33,766 bases of DNA from Calothrix anomala FACHB-343 (GCF_014696435.1 NZ_JACJQG010000092.1:1-33766); one strand, 5' to 3'; positions 1-7,074 are shown, counted from the first letter of the stretch. The notes: a model not told the origin generated them from the letters alone. Numbers and translations: made by a program.

Positions 1-18
1 ACAATTTTGTTAGTTATT

Positions 19-81
19 GGGCATTGGGCATGGGGCATGGGGCATGGGGCATGGGGCATGGGGCATGGGGCATTGGGCATT
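19..81. repeat. Heptanucleotide tandem array (GGGCATG/GGGCATT)
   Basis: Nine uninterrupted 7-nt units: one GGGCATT, six GGGCATG, then two GGGCATT. This is the short tandemly repeated repeat (STRR) type known from heterocystous cyanobacteria. The same unit in the other orientation (AATGCCC) recurs at about 24388-24432. Confidence 0.95.
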
Positions 82-88
82 GTATTTC

Positions 89-133
89 TCCTCTGCTTCC
101 TCTGCTTCCTCTGCTCCCTCTGCTCCCTCCGCT
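89..133. repeat. Nonanucleotide tandem array (TCCTCTGCT)
   Basis: Five 9-nt units of TCCTCTGCT, the last two drifting to CCCTCTGCT and CCCTCCGCT. It follows the heptamer array after 7 nt and lies about 25 nt beyond the 3' end of the leftward SDR gene. No coding content is seen. Confidence 0.85.
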
Positions 134-159
134 TTCTCTACTACCCCAGCCCTAGCCAT

Positions 160-1035
160 TTACACTGCTAAATAACGCCGCACAAAATTTTCTAAAGTCT
201 CCAATTTAAAGTCAAAAATGCTTTCTAAATTAGAGATTTCGTCTTTTGTGCAGAAAAATTCATTGGCGAGCAAAGTCCGGTAGGTTCCTAAAGCTTGTTG
301 TGTTTGGGAATTAAATAAACCTAACGCACCCCGCAACCCATCAATAGCAAACAATGGCGGATTAATCACAACCGGTTCTTTGTTGAAGATGCGACCAAAA
401 ATTTGGGGAATATCCCCACGCCAGAGAATTTCTGGCCCTCCTACGGCTAAAGTTTGGTTTTGTGCGCCTTCAACTGTCAAAGAATCCACCGCTATCTTGG
501 CTAAATCATCGGTACTGACAATTGAAGTCCGATTTTTGGGATCGCCAATCAGCAAATACAACCCTGTTTCGCGAAACCTTTCTGCTAATGTTAGCAAGTT
601 AGATGCTAATCCAGCCGGACGTAAAATAGTGTAATTCACGCCACTAGCTTGGAGATATTTTTCTACTGCGCGTTTAGCCTTAAATACAGGCGCATCTTCA
701 TAACCGCGATCGGCTCCTAATACAGAAATGAAGACAAAATGTTTGATTCCGTTAGCTTTGGCTTGGTCAATCAGTTCTATATTGGCACGATAATCTAAGG
801 ATAAGGCATCGCCCCCAGATCCGTGAGTGCTAATTATATATTCCACGCCCCGACAAGCTTGCTGAATATCTTTTTCTCGCCGTAAATCACCAATGAAAAT
901 TTCCGCTCCTCGGTGTTCCAATTCGCTGTAACGAGAACTGAGGCGTGCAAATGCTCTGACTGGCTTCTCTTGTTGGCGTAAAAGTCGCACGACTCTGCGA
1001 CCAATTCCCCCTGTTGCTCCAGTGACTAGAATCAT
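160..1035 (-). CDS. Atypical short-chain dehydrogenase (NmrA/Ycf39-like NAD(P)-binding protein)
   Basis: A 291-aa single-domain Rossmann protein. The dinucleotide-binding glycine motif TGATGGIG is at residues 5-12, and GDL near residue 49 follows the second beta-alpha unit. The classical YxxxK catalytic pair is not evident, which fits the atypical SDR group (NmrA-like, Ycf39-like). Members act as redox-sensing or assembly proteins, or as reductases. Ycf39 itself serves in PSII and chlorophyll-protein assembly in cyanobacteria, but this sequence alone does not show whether this is Ycf39 or a paralogue. The ATG start puts the glycine motif at the expected N-terminal position. Its 3' end faces the tandem arrays at 19-133, and its 5' side faces about 190 nt of spacer followed by a foldback repeat. 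The fold is firm and the substrate is unknown. Confidence 0.85.
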   Translation of the reverse strand: MILVTGATGGIGRRVVRLLRQQEKPVRAFARLSSRYSELEHRGAEIFIGDLRREKDIQQACRGVEYIISTHGSGGDALSLDYRANIELIDQAKANGIKHFVFISVLGADRGYEDAPVFKAKRAVEKYLQASGVNYTILRPAGLASNLLTLAERFRETGLYLLIGDPKNRTSIVSTDDLAKIAVDSLTVEGAQNQTLAVGGPEILWRGDIPQIFGRIFNKEPVVINPPLFAIDGLRGALGLFNSQTQQALGTYRTLLANEFFCTKDEISNLESIFDFKLETLENFVRRYLAV

Positions 1036-1226
1036 AAAATGACCTAATATAAATACTTTCAGTCTTTTGCGTTGTTGAAAACCTAGATATCTGCTAGAGC
1101 CGGAAATCGGCTATTCTACACGAGCATACTTATATATATTAATATTTCCAGTCTCTGGTGATTTTTGTGGCGATCGCTCTCCATCAATCATTAAATGATT
1201 AAACGTAGTGGTCTGTCTCATTAGTC

Positions 1227-1506
1227 AGATCCCCGACTTCTCGGAGGATACTGCTGGCGAATGATGGGTCTGACCCATCAACACTTGATATAAACTGTTC
1301 TCTCGCTTACCCGACACACCGCCCACAGGCTATAAGCCTGGGGCTAATGCTACAAAGCCTGCCTCCGCAGGCTCTATTTCTCTAGCCTGCGGAGGCAGGC
1401 TTTGTCCGGTTAGCCGCACCCTTCTAGGGTGACGGCGGGATTTCGGGATAAGCGAGGGGTCTTACCCCTAATTCACCAGCTGTATCCTCGGCGAAGTCGG
1501 GGATCT
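1227..1506. repeat. 280-bp foldback element (long imperfect palindrome)
   Basis: The outer arms, 1227-1250 and 1483-1506, are inverted copies beginning AGATCCCCGACTTC and differ at only two positions. Complementarity resumes inward (CTGCTGGCGAA against CAGCTGGTGAA, then CGCTTACCCGA against CGCTTATCCCGA). It ends in a perfect 22-bp inverted repeat, 1352-1373 with 1384-1405, around a 10-nt loop. There is no ORF of note. It looks like a non-autonomous foldback or MITE-type element. No clear target duplication was found. Confidence 0.8.
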
Positions 1507-1540
1507 AGCAACCCAGCAAAATTTTTGCACTCACTAGTAA

Positions 1541-1705
1541 TACCAATTTGAAGAATGATCGCTACAAATGTAGGTTGGGTTGAGGAACGTAGACGCGGAG
1601 CGGCTTCCCGAAGGGTAACCCAACATCCCAAAGCCTTGTATATGTTGGGTTTCACTTCGTTCAACCCAACCTACGCATCTGTCGCATTCTTTTTTTAAAT
1701 TGGTA
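1541..1705. repeat. 165-bp MITE-like element with TACCAATTT ends
   Basis: The ends TACCAATTT (1541-1549) and AAATTGGTA (1697-1705) are inverted, with TAA on both outer sides as a possible small target duplication. Inside sits GTAGGTTGGG...CCCAACCTAC (1570-1674), whose first 56 nt match 30760-30815 on the other strand with one difference. With the foldback at 1227-1506, this accounts for most of the spacer 1036-1772. Nothing coding is seen in the remainder. Confidence 0.75.
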
Positions 1706-1772
1706 TAAGGACTTCAGTTCTCATTTGTAACTTGAAGTCCTCACGAAAAAATACCTTTCCTGCAGCAGATAC

Positions 1773-2555
1773 TCAAAATTCCACAATCACTGGCGTATGG
1801 TCGCTAGGTTGGGTTAATTTTCGCGGTTCTACATCGATAATGCAGCTGGTAGCACGCTCGTAAAGAACGGGTGTTAAATAATGATGGTCAATGCGCCAGC
1901 CTAAGTTGCGCTGAAAAGATGCGGCGCGATAATCCCACCAACTGTAATTTCCGCCTTCAGAGTTAAATTTACGAAAAGCGTCAGCAAATCCCAATGATAA
2001 TACATCCCTCAGCGCTTGCCGTTCGACTTCCGATGACATAATGTGAGTTTCGGCTTTGACTTTATCGTGAATATCTTTGGCTTCTAAAGCAATATTAAAG
2101 TCGCCACAAACACAAATTGCCTCATGAGATTTTAATAAGAGTTGCAAATACTGACGTAATACTGTTAACCATCGCAGCTTATATTCGTATTTTTCGCTAC
2201 CTATAGATGAACCATTGGGAACATATAGGTTCACAATCCTCACATTATCAATAATTCCCGTAATTACTCGTTTTTGTTCATCCCATTCTGGTTGTAAATT
2301 GGGCACGATTGGTGTGAACCCCATACTTACATCCAAGAGCGGTTGACTGCTAATTAAAGCTACGCCGTTATATGATTTTTGCCCAGAAAAATAGAGTTGG
2401 TAACCGAGTTCTTCAAATGGCGATCGCGGAAAATCTCGATCTACAACTTTTGTCTCTTGCAAGCAAAGTACATCCACCGGATTTTGGCTTAACCAAGCAG
2501 TGACATGTTCTAGTCGAGTGCGAATTGAATTAACATTCCAAGTGGCGATTTTCAT
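1773..2555 (-). CDS. xthA: Exodeoxyribonuclease III / AP endonuclease
   Basis: A 260-aa protein of the exonuclease III (APE/EEP) family. It cuts the backbone 5' of abasic sites and removes 3' blocking groups in base-excision repair. The whole active site is visible: N7 (TWNVNS), E34 (LQETK), Y111 (YVPNG), D152 and N154 (GDFN), D223 (RIDHH), and D252-H253 in the terminal SDH motif. Length and the C-terminal SDHTPVIVEF ending match full-length bacterial ExoIII. The ATG gives the family's usual start, MKIATWNVNS. It is a single gene, leftward, with the 165-bp repeat element beyond its stop and 448 nt of AT-rich spacer upstream. One HIP1 octamer lies inside. The assignment is secure. xthA is used here as the general family symbol. 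Confidence 0.96.
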   Translation of the reverse strand: MKIATWNVNSIRTRLEHVTAWLSQNPVDVLCLQETKVVDRDFPRSPFEELGYQLYFSGQKSYNGVALISSQPLLDVSMGFTPIVPNLQPEWDEQKRVITGIIDNVRIVNLYVPNGSSIGSEKYEYKLRWLTVLRQYLQLLLKSHEAICVCGDFNIALEAKDIHDKVKAETHIMSSEVERQALRDVLSLGFADAFRKFNSEGGNYSWWDYRAASFQRNLGWRIDHHYLTPVLYERATSCIIDVEPRKLTQPSDHTPVIVEF

Positions 2556-3003
2556 TGCAGCAATATTTACATAAATTCATTAATTAATTATTAATTAAAT
2601 GGTTTTTATTTTTTTTTAATATTTGTCTCTGTCCTATAGTTTTAGCCATTTTTCACTAAATCATCCCTGAGAAGAATTGATCCCAAAGTAAACTTTAGTA
2701 TTTTGAGCTACAAATTTTTTAAATCAGTAGGTTAAGTTACAGAATAGGCAATTGTCTCAATGATCCCCAAGATAGATGGAAGGAGTTACAGTTGATTGTA
2801 TCTTTATATTGTAGTCGGCTGAGGCGATCGCTGATGCTCTGAAATTTGTTGGTGCTGTTTAAACGGTACGGTTAACCGATATTCCAGTTGCGGGCATAGA
2901 TTTGGTTAATATAAATTTCAGAATATTTAAGTATAAATCTTTGCCCTCAAATTAAACATAAGTTCTCTTCAAGAGAATTATTGAATCGGCTGAACCAAGA
3001 CAT
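2556..3003. other. Intergenic spacer, AT-rich, no firm gene
   Basis: This divergent spacer lies between xthA (leftward) and the glycosyltransferase (rightward), so both promoters should be here. It contains one HIP1 site near 2824. From 2815 to about 2930 one frame reads SAEAIADALKFVGAV, a stop, then TVRLTDIPV, which looks like broken coding sequence. I do not annotate it as a gene. Confidence 0.6.
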
Positions 3004-4071
3004 ATGAAAATAGCTCAAGTTGCCCCCTTATGGGAAAGAGTTCCACCTCCAACATACGGAGGAATTGAACTGGTAGTGAGTCATTTGACCGATGAATTAG
3101 TTCGTCGCGGTCATGAAGTGACTTTATTCGCCTCTGGCGATTCCCAAACTTTGGCTAATTTAGAAGCAGTTTATCCACGAGCCTTACGCTTAGATCCCAA
3201 TGTCAAAGAGTATGCAGTGTATGAAATGCTGGAACTTAGTCAGGTTTACCAGCGATCGCAAGAATTCGATATTATTCATTCCCATGTAGGAATATCGGCA
3301 CTGTCTTTAGCGAGTTTAGTATCAACACCAACGGTACACACACTCCACGGCAGCTTTACCAAGGATAACCGTATAGCCTTTGGTCACCATAAAAAACAAC
3401 CATACATCAGTATTAGTGACGCACAGCGACAAATAGATTTAAACTATTTTGGCACTGTTTACAACGGAATTAATCCAGAAGATTACCCCTTTAAAAAGCA
3501 ACCCCAAGAACCAGAATATTTAGCATTTTTAGGCCGCTTTTCCCCCGACAAGGGGCCCCACCATGCGATCGCCATTGCGAAACAAAGTGGTTGGCGCTTA
3601 AAGATGGCAGGAAAGATTGATTTAGTAGACTCAAAGTTTTTTGAACAAGAAATTGCCCCCCATATAGATGGTCAGCAAATTGAATATCTCGGTGAAGTTA
3701 ACCATGATGAAAAAGCTGAACTATTAGGCAATGCTGCTGTCACTCTTTTCCCGATTGCTTGGCAAGAACCTTTCGGATTAGTTATGATTGAATCAATGGC
3801 AACTGGTACGCCAGTAATTGCAATGAATCTCGGTTCAGTACCAGAAGTTATTGCTCATGGGGCAACAGGTTTTATCTGCCAAAACTATGAGCAAATGGCA
3901 GAAATAATTCCGCAAGCTTTAAAACTCAATCGCCAAACCTGTCGTCAATACGTAGAAAACAAATTTAGTGTTGCCCAAATGGTGAACGGTTACGAAGCAA
4001 TCTACGAAAAAATTATTCAGGCGCGCGTAGATTTAAATGGGCACATCCATGCTGCCAAAATCCAGTTTTAA
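3004..4071 (+). CDS. Glycosyltransferase family 4 (GT-B fold)
   Basis: A 355-aa retaining GT4 glycosyltransferase that transfers a sugar from a nucleotide donor to an acceptor, typically for surface polysaccharide or glycolipid. The N-terminal acceptor domain carries the glycine pair of the PPTYGGIE loop at residues 19-20. The C-terminal donor domain starts near LAFLGRFSPDKG (residues 173-184) and holds the EX7E motif, E255 to E263 (EPFGLVMIE). The later ATGTPVIA and PEVI segments also fit. Length is normal. No strong ribosome binding site precedes the ATG at 3004, but it sits at the correct N-terminus for the fold. The zinc-ribbon gene follows after 53 nt. Acceptor and donor cannot be read from the sequence. 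Family confidence is high; a role in exopolysaccharide is inference. Confidence 0.92.
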   Translation: MKIAQVAPLWERVPPPTYGGIELVVSHLTDELVRRGHEVTLFASGDSQTLANLEAVYPRALRLDPNVKEYAVYEMLELSQVYQRSQEFDIIHSHVGISALSLASLVSTPTVHTLHGSFTKDNRIAFGHHKKQPYISISDAQRQIDLNYFGTVYNGINPEDYPFKKQPQEPEYLAFLGRFSPDKGPHHAIAIAKQSGWRLKMAGKIDLVDSKFFEQEIAPHIDGQQIEYLGEVNHDEKAELLGNAAVTLFPIAWQEPFGLVMIESMATGTPVIAMNLGSVPEVIAHGATGFICQNYEQMAEIIPQALKLNRQTCRQYVENKFSVAQMVNGYEAIYEKIIQARVDLNGHIHAAKIQF

Positions 4072-4124
4072 TCAAACAAAATTTTTGTGAGTATTACAAC
4101 ATTTCTTTATAGGAGGACATCGGT

Positions 4125-4310
4125 ATGAGTATGAGAAGCAACACCTGTCCATGTTGTGGTGGTTCCCTCCTGCGCCATATTCGGCATAGTGAAGTTTATT
4201 GGTTTTGTCTATCTTGCCGACAAGAGGTACCGCTATTAACTTTGAGTCGGTTATCTAATGCAGAAACCCGAAATACAGGAGTACTTCCTCAACCGACGGC
4301 CAATTCATAA
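4125..4310 (+). CDS. Small zinc-ribbon protein (61 aa), unknown function
   Basis: This small gene is credible because an excellent ribosome binding site, AGGAGG at 4111-4116, stands 8 nt before the ATG. The protein has a CPCCGG knuckle (C8, C10, C11) and a CLSC knuckle (C28, C31), spaced like a rubredoxin or zinc-ribbon fold. A hydrophilic stretch lies between them, and the tail after residue 40 is short and probably disordered. It could be a transcription or translation accessory ribbon, or a metal-binding regulator; the sequence gives no enzymatic motif. It follows the GT4 gene on the same strand after 53 nt and may be co-transcribed. A second in-frame ATG at 4131 is possible but less well spaced from the binding site. 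I do not recognise a named family. Confidence 0.75.
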   Translation: MSMRSNTCPCCGGSLLRHIRHSEVYWFCLSCRQEVPLLTLSRLSNAETRNTGVLPQPTANS

Positions 4311-4710
4311 TCTGAACTACCCACACTAACGGAATTTTAGATTTTAAATTTTGGATTTTGGATTAAAGATTCGCTCATTCAAAATTGAAAAAGGTGACAA
4401 GCTCCCGAATAAATTCGGGTAATCAATCTAAAATCCAAAATCTAACAATTTATTGACAAACCCCTGACTTTATGCATGGGGTTAATCTAAAATCCAAAAT
4501 TGTTTCACCTTTCTCTATCTTTTTTCCAACCTCCGGCTGGAAATGTATATTGCGAGGCTCCGCTTCAGAGACTGATAAATTGAGGCGGAGCCTCATAATT
4601 GTAGCTCCCACGCTCTGCATGGGAGCTAGATAAAATGGTGGTTTCACCTTAAGTTAACACCGGTGAGTATTCCGTAGACTTAAAAAAAAGCTCATAGCTC
4701 AGTGCATCGC
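4311..4710. repeat. Intergenic repeats, including copy A of a three-hairpin dispersed repeat (4524-4626)
   Basis: No gene is seen. AATCTAAAATCCAAAAT occurs near 4426 and 4483, with TTTTGGATTTTGGATT inverted near 4347. CCCGAAT/ATTCGGG near 4404 could end the upstream transcript. AACCCC (4459-4464) and GGGGTT (4478-4483) resemble an IS200/IS605 end hairpin. Copy A carries TTCCAACCTCCGGCTGGAA (4524-4542), GAGGCTCCGC/GCGGAGCCTC (4554-4563/4585-4594) and GCTCCCA/TGGGAGC (4604-4626). Its inverted partner is at 31064-31167. Confidence 0.75.
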
Positions 4711-4758
4711 TGACTATTGACTATTGACTATTGACTATTGACCATTGACCATTGACAA
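4711..4758. repeat. Heptanucleotide array TGACTAT/TGACCAT running into a start codon
   Basis: Four TGACTAT, two TGACCAT, then TGACAAA, whose last base is the A of the ABC ATPase start codon at 4759. No Shine-Dalgarno sequence is visible between array and ATG. Confidence 0.95.
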
Positions 4759-5469
4759 ATGAAAATTATTCGTTTAGAAAATATCTTTAAAATTTACGGT
4801 AGTGGAGAAACAGAAGTCAAAGCACTTAATAATGTGAATTTGACTATTGATGAAGGTGAATATTGTTCAATTATGGGGCCTTCTGGTTCTGGTAAATCTA
4901 CAGCTATGAATATTATCGGCTGTTTAGATCGCCCCAGTTCTGGAAGCTACTATTTAGATAACGTCGATGTCGCGCAAATGAACGATAAAGCCTTGGCGCA
5001 TATTCGCAATAAAAAACTAGGGTTTGTCTTTCAACAATTCCATTTATTACCTCAACTGACAGCCCTAGAAAATGTCATTTTACCAATGGCTTATGCAGGA
5101 ATCAATCCTCAAGAAAGACGCGATCGCGCTACTGAAGCTTTAATTAAAGTTGGTTTAGAAAAGCGTCTCAATAACAAACCCACCCAACTATCAGGGGGAC
5201 AACAACAAAGAGTAGCGATCGCTCGTGCCATTGTCAACCGTCCCGTTGTTCTCCTTGCTGATGAACCCACTGGCGCACTCGATTCCCGCACTACCCAAGA
5301 AGTCATGGATATATTTAGTGAATTAAACGCCAGTGGAATTACAGTTGTCATGGTTACCCACGAACCAGATGTAGCCCGTCAAACTCAGCGTATAGTCTGG
5401 TTCCGCGATGGTGAAGTCGTTCACTCCCACCTCACCCCAGCAGATTTAAATCACATGGCTGTATCTTAG
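4759..5469 (+). CDS. ABC transporter ATP-binding protein, MacB/LolD/DevA type
   Basis: A 236-aa ATPase subunit that would power a MacB-like export complex (ATPase, FtsX-type permease, HlyD-like adaptor). All ABC motifs are intact: Walker A GPSGSGKST at 40-48, a Q-loop with FVFQQFHLLPQ around 89-99, signature LSGGQ at 144-148, Walker B LLADEP ending at 170, D-loop ALD, and switch histidine H201. In Nostocales the closest well-studied members are the DevA proteins, which with DevB and DevC export heterocyst glycolipids, but many paralogues exist and the family position alone is no proof. No devB or devC partner lies in the window, so this is an orphan ATPase or its partners are elsewhere. The leader is a heptamer array. 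A 142-bp mobile repeat follows 11 nt after the stop. Confidence 0.9.
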   Translation: MKIIRLENIFKIYGSGETEVKALNNVNLTIDEGEYCSIMGPSGSGKSTAMNIIGCLDRPSSGSYYLDNVDVAQMNDKALAHIRNKKLGFVFQQFHLLPQLTALENVILPMAYAGINPQERRDRATEALIKVGLEKRLNNKPTQLSGGQQQRVAIARAIVNRPVVLLADEPTGALDSRTTQEVMDIFSELNASGITVVMVTHEPDVARQTQRIVWFRDGEVVHSHLTPADLNHMAVS

Positions 5470-5480
5470 TGGCAAATAGC

Positions 5481-5622
5481 TAGGACTTACGCACCGAACA
5501 CAAAAACCCTCACAAGGGTGGTCAAAAGTCAAAAGTCAATGGTCAAAATTCAAGTTTTTGGACTATGGACTATTGACCATTGACAAAAAGCATGAAAAAT
5601 ATCTGACACTGCGTAAGTCCTA
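5481..5622. mobile_element. 142-bp MITE with 13-bp terminal inverted repeats and a 5-bp target duplication
   Basis: Ends TAGGACTTACGCA (5481-5493) and TGCGTAAGTCCTA (5610-5622) are perfect 13-bp inverted repeats. The 5-mer ATAGC lies immediately outside on both sides (5476-5480 and 5623-5627), which is a target-site duplication. The interior has no ORF and holds degenerate heptamers of the AAAAGTC and TTGACCA type. It is too short to encode a transposase, so it must have been mobilised in trans. Its right target copy touches the HCP stop codon at 5628. Confidence 0.85.
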
Positions 5623-5627
5623 ATAGC

Positions 5628-6158
5628 TTACAAGCTAGGTGTTTTACCTGTCTGTGCTTGGGTTTCTACAGGTTTGACATCACTGTAGCCCATTTGGGAT
5701 GCGATTGTCCGCAGCACAGACATTTGCGCCTCAAAATCTAATCCTTCTAGTTGAGAAAGCAGATTGTCAATTTTATCTGTAGTATCATAATCTTCAGGTA
5801 AATCAACTACCTTATCGCCCATTGCTTCCGCCCAAACATACCAAACGAAAAGCTGATTATTTTCTTTTAACGCACCATAAGCACGAGAATAATCGCTAGC
5901 TTCACCATTAACAATTTGCCGCATAATTGCTAATTGTTCATCATCAGATAATTCTAAATAATCATTTAGCAAAATAGGTGCTAAATTTGGTTCTGCTGCA
6001 GCAGGTGCAGCCGGAGTAATGGAATCTCCCATTTTTTCATAAACAAAATAAAACCAGGCTAATTTAGCATCCGTATCTAAGCTATTAAAATCCGCAACTA
6101 CTTTTTGAGTTTCATTAGTTAAAGCTTGTGAAACGCTTTTATCTTGGCTTGCAGTCAT
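5628..6158 (-). CDS. Helical carotenoid protein (OCP N-terminal-domain homologue), copy 1
   Basis: A 176-aa protein equal to the all-helical N-terminal domain of the orange carotenoid protein, without the NTF2-like C-terminal domain. Such HCPs bind a ketocarotenoid and, depending on clade, quench phycobilisomes or singlet oxygen in the cytosol. The carotenoid-pocket segments are present: WFYFVYEKMGDSITPAAP (35-52) with Y40 at the place of OCP Tyr44, and FVWYVW (104-109) with W106 near OCP Trp110. The last 15 residues (about 162-176) are a loose polar tail. The binding site GGAGA sits 8 nt before the ATG. It is divergent from the acidic-protein gene at 6375, with 216 nt between them, and its stop codon abuts the 142-bp MITE. 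It differs markedly from copy 2. The clade cannot be set by eye. Confidence 0.9.
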   Translation of the reverse strand: MTASQDKSVSQALTNETQKVVADFNSLDTDAKLAWFYFVYEKMGDSITPAAPAAAEPNLAPILLNDYLELSDDEQLAIMRQIVNGEASDYSRAYGALKENNQLFVWYVWAEAMGDKVVDLPEDYDTTDKIDNLLSQLEGLDFEAQMSVLRTIASQMGYSDVKPVETQAQTGKTPSL

Positions 6159-6374
6159 GATTTATCTCCAAAGCAATTTAACATACCAAACTTAGGGTTA
6201 ACAGAATTTAATAATCAGAATCCACTGCCAAGAGAAAGAGATTAATTTATAGCAATTTACAGTTTTTATCTACCTATTCATAGAGGTAAGAATATCTCTA
6301 AAGGAACCAAGAAGATTGGGGATCGCTTTGATACGATAACCTCAGCAATTGAAAAAATACTGAGGAGTAAATTT

Positions 6375-6749
6375 ATGCCTGATGAAGTTAAGCCTAATGT
6401 TAACGAAGCTCCTACCCATGACGCACAGTTAGCCGCAGAAAACATCGCTGCTGGTGAAGAAAAAGCACCAACAGTAGATTTTGAAGCTGATTACGCCGCA
6501 GCACAGCAATTTAGCGTTAGTGAAATTGATCGCACAGGTGAAGGCGCAAAAGCCGCAGCAGCCGCAACAGCACCTAAATTGGAAGTTCCTAAGCCAGAAG
6601 AAACTAGATTAGAAACCCAACCAACTGGTAATCCCGATGATTATGCAGATATGGCTAAGGATGTCGCAGGTTCTAGAACAGAAGGTGTAGCCAGCATTGA
6701 TGACGATTTGGTGCAAAAAGCTTTAGAAAAAGGGCAAGCAAAAAATTAA
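6375..6749 (+). CDS. Acidic, probably disordered 124-aa protein, unknown function
   Basis: I do not recognise a characterised family. The protein is rich in Ala, Glu, Asp, Pro and Lys, with no Cys or Trp and few aromatic residues, and lacks any hydrophobic core, signal peptide or membrane segment. It should be an acidic, mostly disordered cytosolic protein. An alanine-rich patch lies near residues 59-66, and a short helix is likely at the C-terminus (DDDLVQKALEKG). The gene is supported by a good binding site, GAGGAG, 7-8 nt before the ATG, and by uniform codon use. It is divergently placed with HCP copy 1 and may share regulation with it. It ends directly in a TAATTCG heptamer array. Possible roles such as stress or scaffold protein are guesses. 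Confidence 0.75.
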   Translation: MPDEVKPNVNEAPTHDAQLAAENIAAGEEKAPTVDFEADYAAAQQFSVSEIDRTGEGAKAAAAATAPKLEVPKPEETRLETQPTGNPDDYADMAKDVAGSRTEGVASIDDDLVQKALEKGQAKN

Positions 6750-7074
6750 TAATTCGTAATTCGTAATTCGTAATTAAAAACTACCATTACGTAATTACGA
6801 ATATACCAATTCAGTGGAAAATTTGAAATAATCTCCATATTTTCTCAATATTTTTCTGGTGGGCATTGCCCACCTATCTTATTATTTAAACAGGAATTAT
6901 ATATAGGATTACTATTTTATTTTTGAAAAAACTCAATACACTTTGATTCCTTCTTTCCTGTTCCCTGTTCCCCTCCTACACAAATAATTTCACCGAATTC
7001 AAGCGGATTCCTATATACAATTTGCAATTTCAACAGCTAATACACCTCGCTAAAAATTACGAATTACGAATTAC
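6750..7074. repeat. Spacer bracketed by inverted TAATTCG heptamers
   Basis: TAATTCG units run from 6750 to 6775, and the complementary CGAATTA units from about 7055 to 7074, inside the 3' end of the HAD gene. Between them is the perfect hairpin GGTGGGC-ATT-GCCCACC (6858-6874), and there is no gene. The last codons and stop of the HAD gene lie within the right-hand heptamers. Confidence 0.8.

Noticed and set aside
1473-1664. 63-codon leftward ORF
   Set aside because: It runs across the ends of two repeat elements and has no binding site.
4459-4483. Complete IS200/IS605 element at 4.4 kb
   Set aside because: Only a short AACCCC/GGGGTT hairpin is present; no transposase or tnpB remnant accompanies it.
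4450-4647. 65-codon leftward ORF
   Set aside because: It is made of the three-hairpin repeat and flanking repeats, not a gene.
4711-4758. Tandem arrays here and elsewhere as CRISPR
   Set aside because: Units are 7 or 9 nt with no spacers and no cas genes nearby; they are STRR-type repeats.
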